Shown here one piece after another: positions 14,710-23,144 of a stretch of 64,000 nt of DNA. The DNA is from Prolixibacteraceae bacterium (lineage in GTDB: Bacteria > Bacteroidota > Bacteroidia > Bacteroidales > Prolixibacteraceae): NCBI GenBank assembly GCA_028683385.1, contig JAQUIJ010000006.1, positions 1 through 64,000 on the forward strand. The letters run 5' to 3'. The translations under genes and the position numbers were made by a program. The notes under the pieces were generated by a model. It was not told where the DNA came from and searched no databases. It saw only the letters and a list, made by a program, of their open reading frames with translations. How positions within the stretch are numbered: position 1 is the first letter of the stretch; every line of letters begins with the position of its first letter.

Positions 14710-14859
14710 TTACCGAACCGGATACACTTCCATACTACCGCACGAAGGGCAAACTTCAACTTTATCGCTTCCGGAGCAGGTATCAACATCTTCCCAGTCG
14801 ACCTCTTCGGCCGATCCCTGCCAATTGCACTGCTTACATTTCAGAATAGTTGATTCCAT
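14710..14859 (-). CDS. 49-residue zinc-ribbon protein
   Basis: This short gene reads MESTILKCKQCNWQG and ends CPSCGSMEVYPVR. Two CxxC knuckles 25 residues apart form a rubredoxin- or zinc-ribbon-like site. It starts 9 bp after the stop of the methyltransferase gene, so both share a transcript, and it converges with the IS1595-type gene with a 9-bp gap. The acidic middle (AEEVDWEDVD) is unlike a DNA-binding protein. No function is assigned. Confidence 0.65.
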   Translation of the reverse strand: MESTILKCKQCNWQGSAEEVDWEDVDTCSGSDKVEVCPSCGSMEVYPVR

Positions 14860-14868
14860 GAGGCTGGA

Positions 14869-15468
14869 TTATTTTTGACCGACCAGTAAGAAAACCGGGT
14901 ATTTGGCGCCCGACTCACGTTTAACCTCGAAACAAGTTTTGTATTTAATATTCTTAAAACCGGTGATTTGCAAGATTTCAGTTAATTTATCAGGATCAAA
15001 ACCCAGGTGAACTTTGACGTCTGGACCATGAAACGAACCATCTTCAGGATACAAATCAGCAATGGCCAAATACCCTTCCGGATTTAGCATGGAATAAAAA
15101 GTACCGATTATACTTTCATAATCACCTACATGATGTAATACCATCTGATTGTAAATGATATCGAAATTTCCATCATAATCCTTGTGTTCCAGATCGAACC
15201 AAATGGGCAGAATGTGATTGGTTTGGTAGAATTCAGTCTTCTCGGCACACACTTTGATCATTTCCTGAGAATTATCCATCAGGGTGATTTCCGAAAACCG
15301 ATCTTTCAGCAGAAAACTGAGGATTCCTGTACCTGCTCCATATTCAAGAGCTTTCATGGAAGGGTTGAGGGGAACCATCTTTTCGAGTTCAGCAGCAATG
15401 GCTACCGAACGATCCATGTGCATTTTATCTTTGTCCCACTCACGGGCTCGGGCATCAAATTCGCTCAT
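14869..15468 (-). CDS. Class I SAM-dependent methyltransferase
   Basis: This 199-residue protein has the Rossmann methyltransferase core: motif I ALEYGAGTGILSFLL (about 40-54), motif II acidic residue in ITLMDNSQEM, and the FDIIYNQMVLHHVGDYE block. It resembles the UbiE/Tam-like group (Methyltransf_11/25). The substrate cannot be told from sequence. It is followed by a small zinc-ribbon gene. Neighbouring metal and sulfur genes raise the possibility of a role with a metalloid or thiol, but this is only context. Confidence 0.8.
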   Translation of the reverse strand: MSEFDARAREWDKDKMHMDRSVAIAAELEKMVPLNPSMKALEYGAGTGILSFLLKDRFSEITLMDNSQEMIKVCAEKTEFYQTNHILPIWFDLEHKDYDGNFDIIYNQMVLHHVGDYESIIGTFYSMLNPEGYLAIADLYPEDGSFHGPDVKVHLGFDPDKLTEILQITGFKNIKYKTCFEVKRESGAKYPVFLLVGQK

Positions 15469-15576
15469 TATGTTTTTCTTTAATTGGTGAATACAATCGA
15501 TATCGGTTTTCTTACTTTTTTACAAACAATCAATGGTCACCATGAACTTGTTTCAGTGTCTGATCAGCCTACAGAT

Positions 15577-15763
15577 GCTGAAACAAAAGTGATTATGCTT
15601 TTTCAAAAACTTACAATTTGAAAGTACGGACATTGTTAAACCCCTAAATCCCCTCAAGGGGACTTCAAAGCCGCCCCTTCAGGGGAGGTTTGGAGGGGTG
15701 AAATGAAGGCGAACTTACAATTTGAAAGTTGCATTTGTGAAATTTTGACTTTTGATACAACCT
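15577..15763. mobile_element. MITE-like repeat, copy 1
   Basis: About 187 bp closely matching 40144-40352. The right end ACTTTTGATACAACCT is intact; the left end is altered (GCTGAAACAAAAGT). Inside are two direct copies of AACTTACAATTTGAAAGT and a GC-rich dyad with CCCCTTCAGGGG. It has no coding capacity. It fills most of the 410-bp gap between the methyltransferase and NifX-like genes. A hairpin CTTGTTTCAG...CTGAAACAA abuts it on the left. The remainder of the gap (15764-15878) shows nothing recognisable. Confidence 0.65.
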
Positions 15764-15878
15764 TTACGTTGCGATACGACCCAGATGACACGACATGATT
15801 ATACTAACAGCCGAAACCGATATTTGATCGGGACATAAAGAAAACTAATTTTTGAATCGACTTTACATCAAATCGATA

Positions 15879-16253
15879 TTAATGTGAGCACTGATGTTCT
15901 TCGCCTTCATGCTCATGATGCGAACAGCCTACTCCGGAATCGCCTATTTTGCCTTCTAAAAATGATTCGGTTAATTCACGCACATCGCCTGAACAGCCCC
16001 GATAAACTTCAATTCCATGTCGGTTAAGTACATTTAATGCGCCACCGCCCATGTTTCCGGCAAGCATTACTGTTATGCCCATTTCTTTCAAAACTGAGGC
16101 GATATTGCTTTTACAACCACAACCTTGTGGCGATGGCAATAATTCGGTTTTTTCAATTTTGTTACTTGCATCAACGGTAAAAATGGTGTATGCTTCGCAA
16201 TGACCAAAATGGTCATCAACATTATTTCCCCTTGTTGGTACTGCTACTTTCAT
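15879..16253 (-). CDS. NifB/NifX family protein with metal-binding tail
   Basis: This 124-residue protein is a second dinitrogenase cofactor-domain protein. It opens MKVAVPTRGNNVDDHFGHCEAY, with HFGHC in place of HFGRC, then SPQGCGCKSNIASVL and GNMGGGALNVLNRHGIEVYRG. It ends in a Cys/His cluster (CSHHEHEGEEHQCSH) that looks like a metal-binding tail. It overlaps the zinc-ribbon frame upstream by about 30 bp, so the two are translationally coupled. Together with DUF134-2 it mirrors the cluster at 7068-7982, but DUF5320 is missing. Confidence 0.85.
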   Translation of the reverse strand: MKVAVPTRGNNVDDHFGHCEAYTIFTVDASNKIEKTELLPSPQGCGCKSNIASVLKEMGITVMLAGNMGGGALNVLNRHGIEVYRGCSGDVRELTESFLEGKIGDSGVGCSHHEHEGEEHQCSH

Positions 16254-16428
16254 GATTTATTTCTCCTAATTTTTGTAAATATAACTGGTGATGATAACTT
16301 CCTTCACGCATCATTTTTTTGCCACATTGCGGGCACATTGTTTCACGACACGGAGTCCCCACTGCATGTAAAATCCGCAAATTACAATGCACACAAATAC
16401 AATATCCGTTGCAATCAGTTGGTTCCAT
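16222..16428 (-). CDS. Zinc-ribbon fragment homologous to DUF134 C-terminus
   Basis: This 68-residue frame begins inside the end of DUF134-2 (ATG 14 bases before that gene's stop, +1 frame) and holds CICVHC, TPCRETMCPQCGKKM and a YHHQ stretch. The same elements form the C-terminus of the longer DUF134 protein at 7407-7982 (CICPKC, TPCRNEICPDC). The gene may therefore be a split-off domain made by coupled re-initiation, the product of a frameshift mutation, or joined by programmed frameshifting. The tail after the ribbon is probably non-homologous sequence overlapping the NifX-like start. Confidence 0.6.
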   Translation of the reverse strand: MEPTDCNGYCICVHCNLRILHAVGTPCRETMCPQCGKKMMREGSYHHQLYLQKLGEINHESSSTNKGK

Positions 16429-16837
16429 TGGTCCCGATCATTTTGTTTAACCTGCGCAAGGTTTTCGATTGGCAGTAGTTGCAGGTATTTATTTCGGTCT
16501 GGCAAATATTCAGTTTCATGCAGTTGTCGCATCGGTACCAGCATTCTTCGGTATGGTAATTTCCACCTTCAATAAAAATGGCTTTTCCTTCAACAAATGC
16601 CTTCGCAATGGTCCGTCTGGCCTTTTCATAAATTCGGGTAAATGTTGGACGTGAAACGTTCATGTGTTCAGACGATTGTTCCTGAGTAAGTCCCTCATAG
16701 TCTGATAATCTGATCGATTCATATTCTTCGTACAACAAAATGACCGGTTCTAAATTCGTCATCGGGATTCCGAAAGGTTTAAATCCTTCCATGACGGGAG
16801 GGTTAACAATCGATCGACTCCGCTTTGGCCTGGCCAT
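16415..16837 (-). CDS. DUF134 regulator, shorter form
   Basis: This 140-residue protein shows the DUF134 core (MARPKRSRSIVNPPVMEGFKPFG, then YEEYESIRLSDYEGLTQ) and helix-turn-helix (about 52-85: QEQSSEHMNVSRPTFTRIYEKARRTIA). Its first Cys region (YRCDNCMKLNICQTEINTCNYC) is present, but the protein stops where the longer paralogue continues into the second zinc ribbon. That ribbon is encoded in the overlapping +1 frame. The promoter carries a close copy of the proposed DUF134 palindrome, so auto- or cross-regulation is expected. Confidence 0.8.
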   Translation of the reverse strand: MARPKRSRSIVNPPVMEGFKPFGIPMTNLEPVILLYEEYESIRLSDYEGLTQEQSSEHMNVSRPTFTRIYEKARRTIAKAFVEGKAIFIEGGNYHTEECWYRCDNCMKLNICQTEINTCNYCQSKTLRRLNKMIGTNGTN

Positions 16838-16862
16838 GCTAATTATTTTAATTCTTTCGAAG

Positions 16863-16899
16863 CAAAAGTATAAATAATAATGAACAAATGCTCATAATT
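16863..16899 (-). promoter_or_regulatory. DUF134-2 promoter and proposed operator
   Basis: The minus-strand -7 box TACTTTTG lies at 16863-16870. ATGAACA-AA-TGCTCAT (16880-16895) is the third copy of the palindrome, with one mismatch in 7-bp arms and further symmetric A/T bases to 16876 and 16899. It lies between the -33 and -7 positions, as at 8013-8030. Confidence 0.6.
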
Positions 16900-17045
16900 A
16901 TTTAAATTTATAAAGTTTGTTTGAATTGACTTCACCGTAAGTTTAGCATGAAGTGCTGATGAAATTGTCGCATTAAAATTCGCATCGAAATTCTTTTGAA
17001 CTTTCAATTATCAGTATTTTGAAAAAAATAATGGCTTTAATTTCC

Positions 17046-17849
17046 TTACCCTCGGTTATAAATATCCTGAATCACCAATCCGGCCAGTGTGAACCCATAG
17101 ATGGCCGTAATGTGGGCTACGGTTCCGTTAATCACGGCTTTCTGGCTGCACCATTCGTGATCGGCTAAATCCGGATCGCCTGGCGCATTTTTCAATTTGG
17201 GGCACAAGCATTTATCAGTACCACATGATGCTCCTGCGCCTTTGTTTTCAAGCAATTCTTCGCTGTAAATGCACATAAATTCCTTGGCCGGAAGGTCACC
17301 TTTGCGAATTTTTTTACGGACAATATGACCCAACGGACAACCTTTCACTTTCCAGAATTCGGCCACCCGTATTTTGGTCGGGTCGAGTTTGAGCGAAGCG
17401 CCCATCGACGAGAAGAAAACGGCTTTGGTGCGGGTTGCCTTGCGAATTAGGTCGATTTTGTTGCTTAAACTGTCGATGGCATCGATGATAAAATCGTACT
17501 GATCAAGCTCGAAGAAGTCGGAGCTTTCGGGTTCGTATATTTTCTGGAAAGTTTGAATTTCGGCTGAAGGATTAATTTCGAGTAGACGTTTTTTTAGCGC
17601 ATCGGTTTTAACTTCACCAACAGTTAGCGTGGTGGCATGCAACTGCCGGTTGATGTTGGTAATGCACACCAGATCCGAATCAACAAGGGTTAGCTGACGA
17701 ATTCCGCTTCGCACAAGGCTTTCGGCACACCAGCTCCCAACACCACCAATCCCGAAGATAATTACTTTCTTGGATGCAATCTTCTCCATCACTTCATGAC
17801 CAAGCAATAACTCGGTACGTTGAAATATCCCCTTCTCTAAATTTGCCAT
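17046..17849 (-). CDS. tcdA: tRNA threonylcarbamoyladenosine dehydratase
   Basis: This 267-residue protein of the ThiF/MoeB/E1-like superfamily cyclises t6A at position 37 of ANN-decoding tRNAs to ct6A. It has the nucleotide-binding GIGGVGSWCAESLVRSGI, the VDSDLVCITNINRQ segment with the adenylation Arg, and FIIDAIDSLSNKIDLI. A C-terminal Cys-rich insert (SCGTDKCLCPK...EWC) may bind zinc and is longer than I would expect for the E. coli protein. It stands alone between the regulator cluster and the TlpA-like gene. Confidence 0.85.
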   Translation of the reverse strand: MANLEKGIFQRTELLLGHEVMEKIASKKVIIFGIGGVGSWCAESLVRSGIRQLTLVDSDLVCITNINRQLHATTLTVGEVKTDALKKRLLEINPSAEIQTFQKIYEPESSDFFELDQYDFIIDAIDSLSNKIDLIRKATRTKAVFFSSMGASLKLDPTKIRVAEFWKVKGCPLGHIVRKKIRKGDLPAKEFMCIYSEELLENKGAGASCGTDKCLCPKLKNAPGDPDLADHEWCSQKAVINGTVAHITAIYGFTLAGLVIQDIYNRG

Positions 17850-18075
17850 CAGCTAAAACGTTTTGAATAGCAGTTGATTACCTGCTCTCTATTTTTAATG
17901 TTTGGTCGGCGAAAATACAAAAAATACGAAACAAGTGATCCACTGAATGGATGTCATTGATTTGATGCCAATAAAAATGTATTTTTCCGCAGATTTGATT
18001 GGAATCACCTTTTGTAAACTTATTGAAATCGGAATTGTTTTGGTTGGATCAATTAATTGCTTTAAATTCTTTAAT

Positions 18076-19299
18076 ATGAATAAATTAAAAGGATCAAATT
18101 TTATCGTTCTGCTTGTCGTTCTATTCGGGCTTACTTCATTTCAGCAAGATTCTAAAACCCTGAAAGAAGGTTTATGGAGAGGAGTTTATACTGTTCCGGA
18201 TAACGAAATTCCTTTTTTGTTTGAAGTAAAGGACAATTCTGTTTTCCTGATTAATGGAGAAGACCGCTTTCAGGCTAAAAATATAACTTACCGAAGCGAT
18301 TCGGTTTTTATTCCTTTTGATTTGTACGATGCCGTTTTGAAGTGCAAAATGGAAGGAAACCAACTTCAGGGTAAACTGGTTAAAACATCTGGGGGAAAGG
18401 TGGTAAGCGAAGTTCTGTTTAAAGCTGAATATGGTAACCCGAATCGGTTCCCGGTTAGCAACGAAAAACCTGAAATTTCATTGGCCGGAACTTGGGATAT
18501 CAACATTGGTGAAGGCGCTGATGCCGAGAAAACGGTTGGAAATTTCAATCTTAATGGGTCAATACTTACAGGTTCGATCCTTACCACAACTGGCGATTAT
18601 CGGTTTCTGGATGGTGTGGCTCACGGAAAAACATTCGAATTATCGGCTTTTGGCGGCTCGTCGCCTTATTTATTCAAAGGCGAATTTACCGACAACAATA
18701 CTTTCAAGGGAGAATTTGTTACTTCTCGGAAAACAACCAAATTGGAAGGGAAGCGCAATGCCAAAGCTGCTTTGCCCGACGCTTATAACGTAACTTATCT
18801 GAAAGAGGGTTTTTCAACGGTTGCTTTCTCATTCCCGAATCTGGATGGGAAAAAAGTTTCGTTAACCGATGAAGCGTACAAAGGGAAAGTAGTGATTGTT
18901 ACCATTTTGGGAAGTTGGTGCCCGAATTGCCTCGACGAAAATAAATTTTTATCCGGATGGTACAAAGAGAATAAGAACCGGGGAGTTGAGATTATTGGAT
19001 TGGGTTTTGAACGGAAAAATGATTTTGAATCAGCCCAAAAATCGCTGACAGCACTGAAAAACCGGCTTGGTATTGATTATCAGATTCTTTTTGCCGGACA
19101 ATCCGGAACTGAATCGGCATCGAAAGCGCTTCCGCAATTGAATGGTATTTCATCTTTTCCAACGACCATTTTTATCGACAGAAAAGGAAATGTTCGAAAA
19201 ATACATTCCGGATTTAGCGGGCCTGCCACGGGTAAATTCTATGAAGAATTCAAAACTGAATTCAACGCTCTGATCGATGAATTAGTCGCTGAAAAATAA
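18076..19299 (+). CDS. TlpA/ResA-like thioredoxin protein with N-terminal beta domain
   Basis: This encodes about 407 residues from the ATG at 18076, chosen because it starts the signal peptide (MNKLKGSNFIVLLVVLFGLTSF); an ATG at 17947 is upstream in frame. Residues about 20-230 are beta-rich with no named domain. Residues about 265-400 form a TlpA-type thioredoxin fold with active site LGSWCPNCLDE and the SSFPTTIFIDRKGNVRK strand. It is exported and likely acts as a thiol-disulfide reductase outside the inner membrane. A terminator follows. Confidence 0.8.
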   Translation: MNKLKGSNFIVLLVVLFGLTSFQQDSKTLKEGLWRGVYTVPDNEIPFLFEVKDNSVFLINGEDRFQAKNITYRSDSVFIPFDLYDAVLKCKMEGNQLQGKLVKTSGGKVVSEVLFKAEYGNPNRFPVSNEKPEISLAGTWDINIGEGADAEKTVGNFNLNGSILTGSILTTTGDYRFLDGVAHGKTFELSAFGGSSPYLFKGEFTDNNTFKGEFVTSRKTTKLEGKRNAKAALPDAYNVTYLKEGFSTVAFSFPNLDGKKVSLTDEAYKGKVVIVTILGSWCPNCLDENKFLSGWYKENKNRGVEIIGLGFERKNDFESAQKSLTALKNRLGIDYQILFAGQSGTESASKALPQLNGISSFPTTIFIDRKGNVRKIHSGFSGPATGKFYEEFKTEFNALIDELVAEK

Positions 19300-19327
19300 A
19301 ACTTCAATTCCCAATCCATTGAGACAT

Positions 19328-19362
19328 AAAAAAAGCAGAATCATTCGGTTCTGCTTTTTTTG
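19328..19362. terminator. Bidirectional terminator
   Basis: AAAAAAGCAGAA and TTCTGCTTTTTT arms enclose a short loop, between the convergent TlpA-like (+) and DUF4249 (-) genes. Confidence 0.85.
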
Positions 19363-19374
19363 TGAGTTTAAAAC

Positions 19375-20352
19375 TTATTTCTTCAATTGATCTTCAATTT
19401 TTTGGTCAATCAAAACCTGATTTGAAACGGAGACATCGCGGGCGGTGAATAGTCCAAGTACCGGTTTGCCATCAGTAGCCGTAAAATTGCTTTTAATGTT
19501 GGCCGTTGGAACACTGAACAGTGAACCTGTTGAGCTTTGGTTAATCATCTGGAAATAAAAGTTGTATCCAAATTCAGAGATGGATGTTTGTTTCACCTTT
19601 ACCTTGTCATTCAACTTCAATTTCCGGTCTTCAGGTTTATTTGTATCGTAGAAATCGGTATAAATTTCGAGCTTCGAAATGTAATTTCCATCCACAAATT
19701 CATCACTTGCAATGGCCATGCGGTCAGCGTCATGTATCAGTTTATCATTTAAATAGATGTCCCATTTGTAATAATTGCCCAATCCCTTTGGTTCTTTTCC
19801 GTACGTAAAAACTCCCAAAAAGCGCTTTTCGCCACGCTGCGAAGGCACAACCTGAATGGAATCAATCGGCTCAACTTTTGCCAGTTTGTCTTTAGCAGTC
19901 AGTGTCACACCTTCAGTTTGTATGGTCACTGTGTATTCACGACCTGTTACCCCCAAATATTCTTTACCATCCGGAACAAGGTATTGGCCTGCTTTTGCAG
20001 GGTTTTCAGTCAGGATAAGTTGGTTGGCAGGTGTCGCATTGTCTGAAATAGTTACAACTGCACCACTGATTCCGGGGTAAGTCACATCTTGATCAACTTT
20101 CAAGGTTTTATAAAGGAATACGGTGGGCTGGTCAACAGTTGTAATGCTGGCTTCAACACCAATCAGGTTCAGGTTTTCGTCACTCAGTTTTACATCAATT
20201 ACATCTTCGCACGAAGTGAAAACAATGGATGAAATCAAGAATGAGATAAAAGTCAGGAAACCGAAGACCGGAGACCGGAGACCGAACACTGAACACTGAG
20301 ACTGAACACTGAGACTCGTTTTACCTTTGATATTTTCTATGTAGTTTTTCAT
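19375..20352 (-). CDS. DUF4249 lipoprotein
   Basis: This 325-residue protein is probably an outer-membrane lipoprotein with lipobox-like IVFTSCEDVIDV near residue 48, followed by a beta-rich DUF4249 domain. Such proteins are encoded next to TonB-dependent receptors in Bacteroidota and probably help capture or release the cargo; here the receptor gene ends 4 bp upstream. The segment before the hydrophobic core is unusual: residues about 13-31 are encoded by short tandem repeats of the ACCGGAG and ACACTGA type, so the N-region appears lengthened by repeat DNA. No nearer Met is available as a start. Confidence 0.75.
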   Translation of the reverse strand: MKNYIENIKGKTSLSVQSQCSVFGLRSPVFGFLTFISFLISSIVFTSCEDVIDVKLSDENLNLIGVEASITTVDQPTVFLYKTLKVDQDVTYPGISGAVVTISDNATPANQLILTENPAKAGQYLVPDGKEYLGVTGREYTVTIQTEGVTLTAKDKLAKVEPIDSIQVVPSQRGEKRFLGVFTYGKEPKGLGNYYKWDIYLNDKLIHDADRMAIASDEFVDGNYISKLEIYTDFYDTNKPEDRKLKLNDKVKVKQTSISEFGYNFYFQMINQSSTGSLFSVPTANIKSNFTATDGKPVLGLFTARDVSVSNQVLIDQKIEDQLKK

Positions 20353-20356
20353 GGCT

Positions 20357-22711
20357 CTAAAAATTGAAATTGTAAGTGACTGATGGAATCATGCTTCCGA
20401 TAATCGATAAACGGGTGGCTTCCGAAACATTCGGGTTATCCTCGTTTTGCCTGAAGGTTACTGAATAAGCATTTCGCCGTGCGTAAAGGTTGTAAATCGA
20501 GAAGTTGAGCGATTGCTTCACTTTTCGGTGATCGTTTTTCTTGAAATCATAGGTAAACGAAACATCGAGGCGATGATAATCAGGAATCCGGTTGCTATTT
20601 CTGGCGGCATAATAATACATGGTATTTCCCTGAACGTCGTATTTGGCAATCGGGTACGAAGTTGGATTTCCGGTTGCAAAAATCCAACTGGCAGAGAAAT
20701 TCCAGCGTTTGCTTAGGTCATAATTGGTCACCAGCGAAACATTATGCGTGCGGTCGTAACTCGAAGGATAAGCCTCTCCTTCGTTAATTCCCGGTATTTT
20801 TCGCATCGATTTGGCTAAGGTGTAACTTACCCAGCCGGTTAGCCGACCTTCCTGCTTTTTGGCGTAAAGTTCCAATCCGTAGGCATAACCACTTCCGTGA
20901 AGCAACTCCGTTTCAAGGTTCTCTTTCAGAAACAGTTCGGCGCCGTCGACATAGTCGATTACATTTTTCATTTTTTTGTAATACACTTCGGCTGAAGTCT
21001 CAAACATGTTTTTGTTGAAATTCCTGAAATACCCTAATCCAACCTGATTCGCGATCAGCGGTTTGATGTAAGTACTGCTGGGCAGCCAAATGTCAAGCGG
21101 GGTAGGAGAGTTGGTATTCGAAATGAGGTGAAGGTTTTGAACCATCCGGTTGTACGATGCCTTGATCGAACTTTCCGGAGAAAGCATGTATTTCAATGCC
21201 AATCGTGGTTCCAGATTGTGATAAGCCGGAGGAACCAGTTTGCCTGATCCGTATTCGATTGTACCAATAACTTCTTTTTCGTTTGGCTTGTCGGGATGAA
21301 GATATTCTCTCACTTTTCCTTTGCCTATTTGTTGAAAATAGGAATATCTCAGGCCATATCTCATTGTTAACCGCGAACCGATGGATTGCTCGTTCGATAA
21401 GTACACCGAGTTGTCCAGCGCATTGTAATTGGCTAGTTTTAAGTCGGTGAAATACGATTTTTCGTTGGCATCAACCTGCCCAGGTTCAAAATGGTGGTAA
21501 ATCATGTTTAACCCGAGGGTTAACTTATTTTTTGAATTCAGGTACCACGAAAAATCTTGTTTGAAATTGTAATCCCTGATTTGCGAAGTCCAGTCGAATT
21601 GATCGGCTCCTGAACCTGGTACTCCAAGGTTGTAGTTATATCGTGAAAAGATAAGCGATGTATTTGAAAATAATTTATCGGTAAACAAATGGTTCCAACG
21701 GACAGTGGAGGTCAAATTTCCCCATTTCATGTAAATCGATTCGCCAACTTTAAAATAATCGTCGCCAGTATAGGCTGAGAGATATAAGCGATTTTTGGCA
21801 TTGATCTGGGCATTTGTTTTCAGGTTGAGGTCGTAGAAATAGAGCTGGTTTTCTTTTAAAGCTTCAAGGCCCACCATTCGTCCGAGGTAGTCGGCATAGG
21901 TACGGCGTCCCGAAACAATGAAACTCCATTTATCTTTGATGATCGGCGCTTCAACAGTCAGACGACTCGAAATGTTGCCAATTCCACCACTCATTCCCAG
22001 TTTTTGTGAGTTACCATCTTTCATCCGGATGTCGATTACTGAGGAGGCTTTTCCGCCATATTCGGCCGGGATTCCACCTTTGTATACCTGAACGTCGTTA
22101 ATGGCATCGGAGTTAAAAACCGAGAAAAAACCGAGTAGATGTGAAGCATTGTAAACCGGCGCTTCATCCAGGATCATCAGGTTTTCGTCGGGGCCACCGC
22201 CGCGGACATAAAGTCCGGAACTGCCCTCTCCTCCATTCTGAATTCCGGGCAGCAGCGTGATGCTTTTAATGATGTCGATTTCGCCCATGAACGATGGCAA
22301 CTTTTTGATCATTTTTACCTGAACTTTCTCCATGCTCATCTGGAGATTTTCCACGTTCCGGTTTTTCTTTTCGCCGGTGACCACCACTTCGTCAATTTGT
22401 TTCGTTTCCTCTTCAAGCATCAAATTGAATTGCTGGCTTGTATTGAGGTTGATCGACGGTGATTGGGTTTGGTAGCCGATAAAAGAAAAGCTGACCGAAT
22501 AATTCCCCGGAGCCACCGAAATGGAATAAAATCCGTATGGGTTGGTTATCACACCGGTTTTTAGTTCCGGAAAATAAACCGTAGCACCAATCAGCGCTTC
22601 GCCGTTGGCTTTGTTTTTAAGATAGCCGCTTAAGGTTACAACACCGGCAATTTCGGCAATTGCTGGCATTGTAAGTACCCAAAGGAGCAAAAAGATACTG
22701 AACTGTTTCAT
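20357..22711 (-). CDS. TonB-dependent receptor with carboxypeptidase-like domain
   Basis: This 784-residue outer-membrane receptor has a signal peptide, a CarboxypepD_reg-like domain (about 25-105: LSGYLKNKANGEALIGATVYF), a plug domain (about 130-240, with GLYVRGGGPDENLMILDEAPVYN) and a 22-strand beta-barrel. It pairs with the DUF4249 gene 4 bp downstream. This class differs from SusC/SusD glycan systems; the ligand is unknown. No regulator or anti-sigma factor lies nearby. Confidence 0.85.
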   Translation of the reverse strand: MKQFSIFLLLWVLTMPAIAEIAGVVTLSGYLKNKANGEALIGATVYFPELKTGVITNPYGFYSISVAPGNYSVSFSFIGYQTQSPSINLNTSQQFNLMLEEETKQIDEVVVTGEKKNRNVENLQMSMEKVQVKMIKKLPSFMGEIDIIKSITLLPGIQNGGEGSSGLYVRGGGPDENLMILDEAPVYNASHLLGFFSVFNSDAINDVQVYKGGIPAEYGGKASSVIDIRMKDGNSQKLGMSGGIGNISSRLTVEAPIIKDKWSFIVSGRRTYADYLGRMVGLEALKENQLYFYDLNLKTNAQINAKNRLYLSAYTGDDYFKVGESIYMKWGNLTSTVRWNHLFTDKLFSNTSLIFSRYNYNLGVPGSGADQFDWTSQIRDYNFKQDFSWYLNSKNKLTLGLNMIYHHFEPGQVDANEKSYFTDLKLANYNALDNSVYLSNEQSIGSRLTMRYGLRYSYFQQIGKGKVREYLHPDKPNEKEVIGTIEYGSGKLVPPAYHNLEPRLALKYMLSPESSIKASYNRMVQNLHLISNTNSPTPLDIWLPSSTYIKPLIANQVGLGYFRNFNKNMFETSAEVYYKKMKNVIDYVDGAELFLKENLETELLHGSGYAYGLELYAKKQEGRLTGWVSYTLAKSMRKIPGINEGEAYPSSYDRTHNVSLVTNYDLSKRWNFSASWIFATGNPTSYPIAKYDVQGNTMYYYAARNSNRIPDYHRLDVSFTYDFKKNDHRKVKQSLNFSIYNLYARRNAYSVTFRQNEDNPNVSEATRLSIIGSMIPSVTYNFNF

Positions 22712-23144
22712 TGTTTGGTTTTCTGTTTTCTGAACTTGTTATTGTTTTATAGACGAATGAGACGATGTGATATTTTAAAGTACATTTTTTGGAAGTTAAT
22801 AAAAATGCTATTATCAACCATAGATTGACTTTTTCTGGAAAGGTTGCTTTCTACTCCGGAAAATTACTTCTGATGGTTGGTTTTAACTGTTTTTTAATGG
22901 CGCAACAAAGGAACGATCTTTATGCAAGGTTTGAGAAAATAAATCAGTGAATGCCAGATTTCAGTCGGCGAACGGCTGGTTTTTGTTCAACTGACCGGGA
23001 TGACTTCAAGTCATCCATTTTGTTCGATTACGAAGCTTCTAAAAGCAAGTCAGGGCTTCACTTTGTAGTGAAACCCTGCCTGAAAAGTAAATCCAAAACT
23101 TTATTATTTGAAATCACCTTTAGTTTAAAAAAATAGATATTTTG
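22712..23144. other. Intergenic stretch with hairpins
   Basis: No convincing gene was found. It holds a perfect hairpin GGATGACTT-C-AAGTCATCC (22998-23016) and a dispersed hairpin CAGGGCTTCACT...AGTGAAACCCTG (23049-23080). The region upstream of the receptor gene (22712-22990) should contain its promoter, but no clear TAnnTTTG box was located. Confidence 0.5.

Noticed and set aside
22951-23136. A 61-residue plus-strand protein
   Set aside because: It runs through two hairpin repeats and has no domain or start signal; judged spurious.
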